Shown here: positions 54,127 through 64,000 of the stretch, one piece after another
Layout of the letters: every line of letters begins with the position of its first letter
How positions within the stretch are numbered: position 1 is the first letter of the stretch
Source: Misgurnus anguillicaudatus
Taxonomy: Eukaryota; Chordata; Actinopteri; Cypriniformes; Cobitidae
DNA: 64,000 nt
NCBI RefSeq assembly: GCF_027580225.2
Contig: NW_027395283.1
Coordinates: forward strand, 5,894,501 to 5,958,500
Direction: 5' to 3'
The notes under the pieces: model-generated
Database searches by the model: none
Told to the model about the DNA's origin: nothing
The model's input: the letters and a program-made list of their open reading frames with translations, nothing else
Made by a program: the position numbers and the translations under genes

Positions 54127-55040
54127 GGTAACACTTTACAATAAGGGTGCACTAATAATCATGAATTCATGCTTAACTACTGCACAGATAATACTGAATT
54201 AATGTATTACTAATGATTATCTAAGCTATTCATTAGCTATTCATTAATGATTGCCTCATTAGCAACTAATGAAGAGTCTGTCTGATTAATATATTAGTTC
54301 ATATATGAATTGTTATTAATTAAATATGTAATTGTGGATTAATTCCATCATCACTTCTTTTATGAACTAATAGTGTTAATTAATTTGTTAATTACCACAA
54401 TGAACTTCCAGATAATACAGGTAAACTAATATGCATTAATATATTATTAATTACAGCATTAGTCGTGTGTTAATTAATACTATTACTAAATAATGAGTTA
54501 ATAATGATGTGCCTCAACAAGTAAAGTCACAACATAATGATATATTTGCAAACCATTAGCTAATGATTAATTAATAATGAAAGACCATCACTAGAGTTTA
54601 TAAAAGCTATTTATTAAACACTGTTTCCAAAAACATTGCCAAAAACACATTTCCATAACACACTACATTTAAACACAACATTAAAACATTTTAAAAAATA
54701 ATATAAAATGAAATAATATAAAAATAGTTAGACAACACGTTCAGATACCTCACAGTTATCCATATTAATCTGGCACCCGTGCTAATACATAACACAAATG
54801 TACATTTTTAAGTCCAACCGTTTCAGTCTGTCAGTCGTACAAGTGAATCAAACTCTGATAGACAAAAAACATGCACAGACAAATCCAAATTAAACCCTGC
54901 GGCTCGTGACGACACATCGATGTCCTAAGAAACGATTGGTTTGTGTGAAAAACCGAACAGTATTTATATAAATTATTTTTACCTCTAATACAACACTATT
55001 CCCAGAGCAACACGTGCCTTCACATCTCCATTTTATTTAT
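54127..55040. mobile_element. Insertion in LINE copy 2 starting GGTAACACTTTACAATAAGG
   Basis: The left tip GGTAACACTTTACAATAAGG is a widespread fish TIR. The interior is extremely AT-rich with TTAATTAAT words. The mirrored right tip is not visible, so the right boundary is approximate and taken from where similarity to copy 1 resumes. Confidence 0.5.
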
Positions 55041-55298
55041 TTTTCACATTGTCCTCAGAGTCGAGGATGAGACAGGGAGAGAAAAACAAAATCATATTAG
55101 CGTAGGGGCCGTTCACATGTAATGCAAGTGTCACACAGTGATGTGGTTTAATCAGCTTAGTTTCAGACAGACTAACTATTGCGGCATAATTATATTATCC
55201 ACAGTTGAGGATTTTGCAAATTGGGGGCCCACTGCAACGGTATATATGGTAACTAAGGGTCACCTTCCGATCTTTAAGAGAAAATTAAACCTGACGAC

Positions 55299-55800
55299 CC
55301 GTTTGACTAAGGCCTGTAACCCCACTGTCGTCTTTAATGCATGTTCAGTGGCAAACGGGTCTATATTGCATACTATTTACAAGATCACGAGAAAACGGCA
55401 ACATCGCAACCTGACCATACGTGCCAACCCGTTTGACTAAGGCTGGAGGCCCCACTGTCGTCGTTAATGCAGGTTCAGTGGCAAACGGGTTTGTATGGCA
55501 TACTATTCACAATACAAAGAAAACGCCAACATCGCAACCTGACCATACATGTCAACCCGTTTGACTAAGGCTGGAGGCCCCACTGTCGTCGTTAATGCAG
55601 GTTCAGTGGCAAACGGGTCTGTATGGCATACTATTCACAAGACACATGAAAACGCCAAAATCCCAACCCGACCATACGTGCCAACCCGTTTGACTAAGGC
55701 CGGGAGCCCCACTGTCGTCGTTAATGCAGGTTCAGTGGCAAACGGGTCTGTATGGCATCCTATTCACAAGACACACGAAAGTTCCAAAATCGCAATCCGA
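55299..55800 (-). repeat. About 129-bp tandem repeats (four copies) in LINE copy 2 3' UTR
   Basis: CCGTTTGACT starts units at 55299, 55429, 55557 and 55686. Same unit and same copy number as copy 1. Confidence 0.85.
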
Positions 55801-55913
55801 CCATACGTTAAGATAAGGTTTTTATTTATTTATTTGGTTGGTCTGTGTTATGACCGCGAGTGCTTTGTTCCGTACAAATAACTATTTCGAGTTAAGTACT
55901 TTTACTAGACAAA

Positions 55914-58900
55914 TTATGCAAATGCTTTGTTGAAGAGAAAAGTTTTAAGTCTGGATTTAAAATTATCGACTGTGTCTGATTCTCGGACATCAGTTGGTAA
56001 ATCATTCCCGAGCTTAGGGGCTAAGTAGGAAAATGACCTTCCACTTTTAGACACTTTTGATAGTCTAGGGATAATCAAGAGACCAGAATTTTGCGACCGT
56101 AGTGTGCGTGATGGATTGTATTCTGATAGTAATTCTCTAAGATATGAGGGTGCTAGGCCATTTAAAGCTTTGTAGGTGATTAGTGATATTTTAAATTGTA
56201 TGCGATATTTAACTGGTAGCCAATGTAAAGATGCCAGAATTGGGCTTATGTGGTCGTACTTTTTAGATCGAGTAAGTACCCTTGCGGAAGCGTTTTGAAC
56301 TAGCTGAAGCTTGTTTACTTGATTTGCATGGCATCCCCCGAGTAGCGAGTTACAATAGTCTATTCTAGAGGTCATAAAAGCATGGATAAGCTTCTCTGCG
56401 TCAGATGTAGACAGTATATGGCGTATTTTCGAGATATTTCTAAGATGGAAGAATGCTGTGCGGCAGACGTTGGCGATATGACTATCGAAGGATAAGTTGC
56501 TGTCGAACATCACACCTAAGTTCCTAACCGTGGAAGATGGCACCACAGTGCTGCCATCTATGTGCAACTTGTAATCTGACATATTATGTTTGTAGCGGTT
56601 CGGTTCAATAATAAGTATCTCTGTCTTATTGGAGTTCAGCTTAAGAAAGTTATGTGCCATCCAGTCACTAACATCGCTAAGGCAGTCTGTTAGCTTAGAA
56701 AATGTGGGGTTTCGCTGGGATGTGAGGAGATGTAAAGCTGGGTATCATCCGCATAGCAGTGAAAACTTATGTTATGTTTCCTGATAATGTCTCCTAGGGG
56801 TAACATGTATAATGAGAACAGGATAGGACCTAAAACCGATCCCTGCGGTACACCGTATTTAACCAGCGAGTGATATGACTCTTCCTCGTTTACATAAACA
56901 AAGTGATAGCGATTGGTTAGATATGACCTAAACCAGGCTAGTGCCTGACCACTGATACCAACATAGTTTTCTAGTCTATTGAGTAAGATTGTGTGATCTA
57001 TTGTGTCAAAGGCTGCACTAAGGTCTAGTAATATAAGAATTGAGATTTCACCACGATCGGATGTTAATAGGAGGTCATTTGTAACTCTAAGCAACGCTGT
57101 CTCTGTGCTATGGTGGGGCCTGAATCCTGATTGGAACTTTTCATATGTACTATTATTTGTCAAGAATGTGCGTAACTGGCTTGCCACTACCTTTTCTAAT
57201 ATTTTCAAAAGAAAAGGGAGATTTGAGATTGGTGTAAAGTTATTAAGCTCTCCCTGATCAAGCTGTGGTTTTTTAATCAGCGGTTTAAAAACTGCTAGTT
57301 TGAAAGCTGTTGGAACGTATCCTATTTCTAGCGATGAGTTAAAGATATTTAGAACCGGGGTTGACACTATAGGGAATACCTCCTTAAGTAGTTTTGTGGG
57401 AACGGGGTCTAATATACAGGACGATGATTTGGATGATGTAATTAGTCTAGAGTGGTCATCTATTGTAGTAGGTTTAAATGAATCAAGATTTTTGTATGGT
57501 AATCTAGTGTTAAGTGAACTAATGGGTAGAGTAGTGGCTGCCTGGGTAGCTACGATGTTTTCCCTTATAGCCGTAATTTTGTTAGAAAAGAAGTTCATGA
57601 AGTCGTTACTATTGTGTTGAAGTTTACTATTGGTTTCTGATTGTTCTTTATTTCTAGTCAGTTTTGCAACGGTGCTGAAGAGGAAACGAGGGTTATTATG
57701 ATTCTCATTTATAAGCTTGCTAAGATAGGTAGATCTGGCGGTTTTAATAGCCTGTCTGTATTGTTTAACACTCTCTTTCCATGCTGCACGCCATACCTCT
57801 AACTTTGTGCTTCTATAATTTCTTTCCATTTTCCTAGTTGCCTTTTTGAGTGCTGCGGTGTGATGATCATACCATGGAGCTGGCGGTTTTTCTTTGATTC
57901 TCTTTTTTTGAATGGGCGCAACGGCATCCAGTGTGTTAGAACAGACATTGTTTAGGTTTTCTATTACAATATCTAGATCGTCACAGTTATCTGCTACATG
58001 TTTAATTTGGGACAGGTCTGGAAGAGTGCTAATAAAGCTATATTTAGTGGTGGAAATTATTGTTCTGGCTAATCTGTAGCATGTTGTGGATTGAGTGATC
58101 CTATCTAGAGGTACAGTGTATGACACAAGGTAATGGTCAGAAACTGCATCACTCTGAGGTGATATTTTGATGTCATTAATATTGAGTCCGAGTGACAGAA
58201 TTAAGTTTAATGTGTGCTTACGAGTATGCGTTGGCCCTGTCACGTTTTGTCTAATATTGAGAGAATTTAGAACATCCATAAACGCACGTCCTAATGCATC
58301 TTTTGGGTTATCCACATGAATATTAAAATCACCAACGATAAGAGCTTTATCTACAGTGACTACAAGCTCAGACAGGAAATCTGCTATTTCTTTAAGGAAA
58401 TCTGCATGGTGGCCCGGAGGTCTATAGATTGTAGCTAAGGCAAAAGAGAGCTGTTTGTGGTTACGATCGGTTATTTCCATATTTAATAACATTAGTTCAA
58501 ATGATTTAAATTTTAGTTCAGATTTTTTGTTTACTTTACTCTAAAATTTTGTTGTATATTGTAGCTACACCACCCCCTCTCCCCTTTAATCGAGGTTCGT
58601 GTTTATAATAATAGTCTTGTGGGGTGGTTTCGTTTAAACTAATGTAGTCATCTGCTTTAAGCCAGGTCTCTGTTAAACAGAGTGCATCTAAATTTTGGTC
58701 TGTAATTATTTCATTGACAATAGGTTCTTTATTGGTAAGCGATCTAATGTTAAGAAGGCCGAATTTTAACATTCGAGGTTCATCTGTTAATGTGTTGTTA
58801 TCTAATTTTATATTAATCAGATTTGTACCAGATGTGGCAAGCGGTGCTCTGTATTTATTTGTTCGGGGAACATATACAGTTGAAATGTGTTGATATTCTG

Positions 58901-58943
58901 GTAAGATTGACTCGAAGTGCTGGGATATAAGGGATCTTGACAT
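55914..58943 (-). pseudogene. LINE ORF2 (copy 2), two frameshifts
   Basis: From ATG 58943 the endonuclease N-terminus is in frame to about 58536. An extra 4 nt there relative to copy 1 shifts the frame. It reopens from 58492 through endonuclease and reverse transcriptase, including YADD, to about 56705. There a 1-nt deletion relative to copy 1 shifts it again; the C-terminus is open from 56660 to the stop at 55914. The two nonsense codons of copy 1 are absent here. The motifs are those of copy 1. Confidence 0.85.
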
Positions 58944-59009
58944 ATCACGGCAGCTAACAGATGGACGGTTAAGCCGATCCGTCTGTTTCCTGACCTGTAC
59001 CCTGGATAG

Positions 59010-60209
59010 TCAGACTGTATTAGAAGTAAGACTATTGGTCAAATTTATAGAGAGAATCGCCCTTCCTTCCTGAGACGGATGGAGGCCATCTCTCTTTAGC
59101 AGGTCAGGTCTCCCCCGAAAATGCTTCCAATTGTCTATAAACCCTACGTTATGCTGAGGGCACCATTTTGACATCCAGTCGTGAAGAGACAATAGTCTAC
59201 TGTAAGTTTCATCCCCCCGGTAGGCGGGGAGGAAACCAGAGCATATTACATTGTCTGACATTGTTTTAGATATTTCACATATCTCTTTAATATTATCTTT
59301 GGTGATCTCCGACTGTCGGAGTCTGGTGTCATTCGTGCCGGCGTGAATAACAATTTTAGAAAACTTACGCTTAGCATTAGCCAGCACTTTAAGTTTTGAT
59401 CTAATGTCTGAAGACCTGGCTCCCGGTATACAATCGACTATGGTGGCTGGTGCCTCAATGTTCGCGTTCCTAAGTATCGAATCTCCAATAACCAAGGCAC
59501 TATTAACAGACCTCTCAGTCAGTGTATTGCTTAGAATATCGAACCTGTTAGAAATTACCAGGGGGGTCTTGGGTGGGCATCGGATACGACTGTGCCGCCT
59601 GACAGTCACCCAGTTAGTTGGCCGCCTTAACTCAGTTGACGGAACCGAGCTATGTGTATTACGTTTAACACTAGGCGCACCTGAAACAGTGTTTGTAGCA
59701 TTAGCGGTATTAGCGTTTGTAGCATTAGCAGTATTAGCGTTTGTAGCATTAGCGGCATTAGCGTTTGTAGCATTATCGGTATTAGCGTTTGTAGCATTAG
59801 CGGTATTGCTGTCATCAACTAGCGTTTGGATCCGCGTTTCTGGTTATGCCATCTTCTCCGTCAGCCTTACTACTTCAATACACTTAACACAAGTAAACCC
59901 CTCTGTGCTGATGGAAAACACTAAACTGTACATGTGGCAAGTAATGCAGGTTACAATAACAAGCGGAGTCTTACCGCTTTCATGTTGGGTGATGGCGTCT
60001 TTGGTCACCTGGACGCGGTCGGTGAAGCTACATCGCGAGGGAAGCTCGCTCGCAGCACTCCCTGATCGCCCGCGGACGTCTGTAGACAGGGTAATGTGAG
60101 GCACGCTGAATCTGCGAAGGCGAGGCAGCGGCTCCTCCACAGCTTCCCGATCGCTTTCATTCTGGGCGATGGCGTCTTCGTTCCCTCGAGCGTGGTCCGT
60201 GAAGCTGGG
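59010..60209 (-). pseudogene. LINE ORF1 (copy 2), 5'-truncated with one nonsense codon
   Basis: The start codon and first part of the duplicated N-terminal unit are lost by truncation. A TAA at 59844 follows LTEKMA, where copy 1 reads LTEKIAELEAR. Downstream, the NANTANAT repeat and the SGNH domain (IGDSILRN, HAGTND, DGLHPS) are in the same frame and undamaged. Confidence 0.8.
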
Positions 60210-60326
60210 CATTACTTGGCATTGATGTATTTTAAAATATGTCAGTGCAAGTTGTTTTCAGTTTGGACAGGTCTTACATTTACTTTAGTCTAGGACTAGT
60301 CTAATACCTGTCTGGGAAACCACCCC

Positions 60327-62158
60327 TATACAGTACATTTTAAAATAATAAAATGCAATGTTTCTCTATCATATGGCTGGACGATATGGCCAACATTTTT
60401 TGCACGATATACTTCTCCATTTCGGTCGATACAGTTTAAATCAGATAACGGTATGCATATTAAAAAAGCCTCAAGAAAAACTGCCAAGAATGCCTGCAAT
60501 GGATATCTGAACCAAAAACAAACCTCTGAAAAAAAATTGGCCAATGAACCCTTCTCCTATAAAACTATATCATATTTAAAATAAAAATGGGATAAATATA
60601 TTAATGTTCACCTTTAATTCGTGTTTATCCTTCGTACAAAAAAGTGATATCACTGTCCAGTAAAAAAACTTTCAGGCTCAGTTTAATAATATTATAAGTG
60701 CACCCTGAATGTCGTTCAGTAATAAATGCTGTAATGCAGGCGTCTCAAACTCAAACAGGCTTGGGGACATTTCTGAGATCGACATCTTATAGGAGGGACA
60801 AAGAGCTATTTTAACATTAAAAAACACAATTATTTATTTTACATTTATAAACTATTAAGCATTTTTTGCCACCGGGTTGTGTTTCTGTTTTGATATATTA
60901 TGGATTTATTCAGTCATAGTATTGACTTCATAGTTCCATCTGTGTTAGTTTATAGTTTTGTTCAATTTGCTATTATAGAAATATGTGGAGAAAATATAAG
61001 TCAATGTGACCCTAAAATAATTGTAGTATTTAATGTTACATACTGTAAGAAAAATAAAAATTACTGATCTACTTGTAATTGCTTAGCAAGCTAGATAGTG
61101 AAAAATTATACATTTATTTCATGATCTAATCAAATATTTTTTATACAAAGATGACTGTGTTGACATGTTATGGTTGTCACAGTAGCAGTGTCCAAAAATA
61201 TGAAGAAGTTTAAGAGAAAATATCAAAGATACAGGAGCTTGAGTGATCTTGAAGCATGCAGAAGAGCTGAAGGTTTGAAAATGGGCTCCTCAGGAATGCA
61301 GTTGACCCTGTAGTTGTCTGATTTTATTGCTTTTTATAAATATCTGACTGTGGTGACGAATATGTGGGACACATTTTGAGCAATCACAAAATAGTAGTAA
61401 ATATTGTTCAAACTCACTGTTTGTAGTTTTTAATACATATCACAATGTACTCTTTCATGTGGTAAATATATTATTCAATTCAATTATTACTTTTGTCTTT
61501 TTTAATCAAGTTGAAATGATTATCTCTTAACAGAGGACAGCTGATTTTATAGGCAATGGTCCAGCATATAATCATTAAATTAATAAAAAATAAAAATAAA
61601 CCTATAAAAGAACCTAACATATGTGCAAAGGACCCCCTGATTATAACATTGATTCTTTTTCTTCATGAAAATAATATTAATTTACAACAGAATCAGCACT
61701 TTTCTTTGTGGGACATGTTTTTGCCAAAGTTTCAAGAGTCAGTGATTTGATACTAGACATTTAATTATATTATACATATAACTCATAACCAGGTGACACA
61801 GCAGCATACATACTTGTATCTTTTCTCCTCATCTTTATTCTTTTCTAACATTGGCACCTTATGGCTTAAGCCTATTTTTTCTCAGCAGTAATTTAGTTTG
61901 TGTGCATTACATCTCATGTTCTCCCTCTCTATATGATGTCGTCATTGGAAGCTGTGACTTGATGCAAACTAACCCCACACCTCCTTCTCATACTTCTGAG
62001 TGACTGACAGCTCTTCTCTGAGCAAACACTCCAAAGTCCCGAATAGATTAATTGATCGCATGGTGGTGACAATGATATGATTTGGTGCGAGGTACAGATG
62101 AGCGAATTTAAATCCGCATTCCATTTGCTTGTCGTCCCGGAGATTGCGGCTCATGGTT
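60327..62158. other. AT-rich intergenic or intronic sequence
   Basis: About 60370-60440 (TGGCTGGACGATATGGCCAAC) and 60739 (CAGGCGTCTCAAACTC) look like hAT-type ends without partners. No gene is supported. A minus-strand open stretch at 61969-62154 has no recognised family. Confidence 0.4.
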
Positions 62159-62166
62159 GCTTAAAG

Positions 62167-63308
62167 CAGGGGTTTTTTAAAACTTTTTGTGTGTGTGGAC
62201 CACTATTTGTAATCAAGAATATTCGCGGACCACCTCATAATACTTACCGGTATTATAAAATATGTCTACACAAAGTCCTGAATTAATCTGCACATCTAAA
62301 CAGTCTTACTAACTACAACTGGTCATCACATCAGTACAACAGGTTTCTTAACCTTATATCATAATTATTTATATACATTCTTAGTGTTGGGAAAGTTCAC
62401 TTTCTACATGGACTAGTTTAGTTCACAAATTTTAAAATGAACTAGTTCAGTTCATAGGTCATATTTGAAAATGTTGAACTAGGTCACAGTTCCAAAAATG
62501 AACTAATTTATAGTTATTTTTTCCCATATTATTTTAAAAAAAAAAACACAACAGACAGCAATTATTTGATCAGTTTTAACACTGAAGCTAAATGCGTCAG
62601 ATTTCATCTTCATATCCAACTTTAAATCCTTATCCAACCAGGGTTTACATTAGCATTGACTGTCTTTTAATTTTTGTATTTGCTTGCACATACCTTGAAA
62701 GCCTAGCCGGGTGGGGGTCGCACCCCAAGCGAGAAGCGCTGCGAGGCATTGTGTATATGACAACTCGCAGGTATTGCACACCACACGTGCACGTAAAATA
62801 GCGTGAGCTTAGTCAAAGTCTATTTCAAGATCCAGAATATGCGTTAGCAGCCTATGTTAATCGTTAACGATTTAGGACAAATATGATGTTTAATGTTAAA
62901 CTATTTGAGTGGCGCGGCAGGAATTTCAGCAGCATCTGTGTTGTTGTGATGACGCATGCAGCGTGACTGGTGAACACTGAGTGGTGGTGGTGTTGCCAGA
63001 TTGGGTGTTTTTTCCGCTACACATTGAGGCCTGTTTACAGTGTGTTTTAGTCAGGTTTTCGCCTGGAAGAATATAGAAATCTGGCACCCTATTGAACGAT
63101 GTTAAACTGAGAGAGCGTGCTGTTCACAGGCACCAGAATTAATGAGTTCACAGTAACGTTTATTAGGCAGCAGTACACGTTCGTCCAAAATATGAACGAG
63201 CTTGTATATTAAAATATACATATTATTTTTACATAGCCTTTACACGGACCACCTGCAGTACCCTCACGGACCACTAGTGGTCCGCGGACCACAGTTTGGG
63301 AATGGCCG
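62167..63308. mobile_element. hAT-like element with 8-bp target duplication GCTTAAAG
   Basis: Left end CAGGGGTTTTTTAAAACTTT followed by GTGGACCACTATTTG. Right end CGGACCACTAGTGGTCCGCG followed by GACCACAGTTTGGGAATGG. The 8-bp repeat GCTTAAAG flanks it (62159-62166, 63309-63316). A nested repeat beginning AGTGTTGGGAAAGTTCAC is at 62384. No transposase. Confidence 0.75.
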
Positions 63309-63316
63309 GCTTAAAG

Positions 63317-64000
63317 GACAAGTTCGGTATTTTACACTTAAAGGCCTGTTTTCAGGTTGTTTATGACGAAATAGAACGGTTTTGACTGAAATTTGGACAT
63401 ATGATGCTGGCCCGAGAATTTTCGGGTGTTTGTTGTTTCACCTCCCACCTCTACAATGGCTGCATAGGTGCACTGAAACAATCCTTCCTAAAATGCATTA
63501 AACTTTCATTTACAAAGACGTGAAACTCAGCGAGTGGTCAGGGGTGTTCACTGATACACTGTAAGCCCATACAGGTTGATTGAACCTAAAAAATTTATGG
63601 AAACTCGTTGCCCTAAAAAAGTTGATTTTGCCTTGTTGAAATAACAATTAATTTTAAGTTTAATGTACTTAATGTTTTAATTTCTTCCAATGCACTCTTA
63701 ACCCAGATTAGATGACATTACTAGAAATGTGTGAGGAAACCTGTTGCATATAACTTTAGTTTTTATCACTTTATATTATTTTTGATGTTATAAATGGTAT
63801 TATAACAAAAATTAATGACTGACTTTAAGTCAATCATTGAATAAACGTGATTCTCCACAGAAACACACAAAAAATGTGTTTTGACATACATTGTAAGTAC
63901 AGTGGAGAGAAATACAATAAAATGTTCTGAACAGGGTTCATGTACGGAAACACTGATCACCTGAACGGTGACTTCACAAAATTATCATTTACAACAAAAC
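63317..64000. other. Fragment of a GGACAAGTTCGGTATTTTAC repeat, then AT-rich sequence
   Basis: 63316-63560 matches a fish interspersed repeat I recognise by its GACAAGTTCGGTATTTTACA start and TGGCCCGAGAATTTTCGG interior. The rest has no supported feature. Confidence 0.4.

Larger units (their letters stand above)
54092..60209 (-). mobile_element. L2/CR1-like LINE, copy 2, 5'-truncated, target duplication CATTA
   Basis: CATTA at 54087-54091 is repeated at 60210-60214. The element has the same 3' end, 3' UTR array, ORF2 and ORF1 as copy 1, with high visual identity. It stops inside ORF1 (about 60206), so the 5' UTR and about the first 60 codons are missing. About 0.9 kb of other DNA (54127-55040) replaces part of its 3' UTR. 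Confidence 0.85.
53991..60326. mobile_element. Short TIR element (GGGGTGGTTTCC tips) split by a LINE
   Basis: Left half 53991-54091 begins GGGGTGGTTTCCGAGATAGG. Right half 60210-60326 ends CCTGTCTGGGAAACCACCCC. The tips are inverted, and internal words AGGACTAGGCC and CTAGGACTAGTC mirror each other. Read together, the halves make one element of about 220 bp of a common fish type. LINE copy 2 lies in between. Confidence 0.75.

Noticed and set aside
62592..62801. 69-codon frame near the right end
   Set aside because: Lies inside the hAT element at 62167-63308 with no similarity I recognise.

Overview
The window looks like a repeat-dense stretch of a teleost genome, most likely a cyprinid. The reasons are fish-type NACHT/LRR (NLR) gene exons with uniform splice phases, fish L2/CR1-like LINEs with the AT-rich 'tatagcgctttt' 3' end, hAT, Harbinger, P, piggyBac-like and Crypton-like DNA transposon remnants, and Ty3/gypsy, Ty1/copia and BEL/Pao-like retroelements. 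There is no bacterial-style operon content. Most long open frames belong to transposable elements.

Layout. 1-2528 is a minus-strand gypsy LTR cut by the window edge, carrying a 138-bp tandem array. 3286-4200 is a broken BEL/Pao-like gag. 5017-6858 is a CACTA-like element with a nested hAT and a tRNA-Thr-like sequence. 8433-10165 is the 3' end of an NLR gene (one 174-bp LRR exon and the last coding exon), and part of it is repeated at 17400-18230. Between the copies lie a Harbinger-like element (10297-13281) with a MITE and a hAT inside, a second TIR element, a hAT transposase C-terminus and a HARBI1-type transposase remnant. 19103-26005 is a copia pol pseudogene split inside its RNase H by a 6.1-kb L2-like LINE (19588-25736). 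26360-42081 is a 15.7-kb composite bounded by 56-bp inverted repeats with a 5-bp target duplication. It has landed on an exon edge of an IGSF11-like gene fragment and contains a piggyBac-like element and a nearly intact 10.5-kb gypsy element (29372-39905). 43373-53360 is an NLR gene start: promoter motifs, a 5' UTR exon, three short coding exons and a 1.8-kb FISNA/NACHT exon. Its introns hold a Mutator-like element carrying a RecQ helicase piece and several other transposons. 53991-60326 is a small TIR element split by a second, 5'-truncated LINE copy. 60327-64000 is AT-rich with another hAT.

How the parts work. The NLR exons all begin and end after the second base of a codon (114, 249, 1806 and 174 bp), so they are interchangeable cassettes; CRE, ISRE and YY1 motifs upstream suggest interferon-inducible transcription. 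The gypsy element carries a tRNA-Ser primer site, gag, a -1 frameshift signal with a predicted pseudoknot, and pol, inside long LTRs whose bulk is a tandem array of alternating splice-donor-like and splice-acceptor-like sequences. The two LTRs differ by six substitutions that I noticed and by exactly two 156-bp repeat units.

The best candidates for something undescribed are the LTR splice-signal arrays (present in two diverged gypsy families in this window), the gag-pol pseudoknot, and the 56-bp-TIR element. All identifications rest on reading the sequence and on remembered family motifs; no database search was run.
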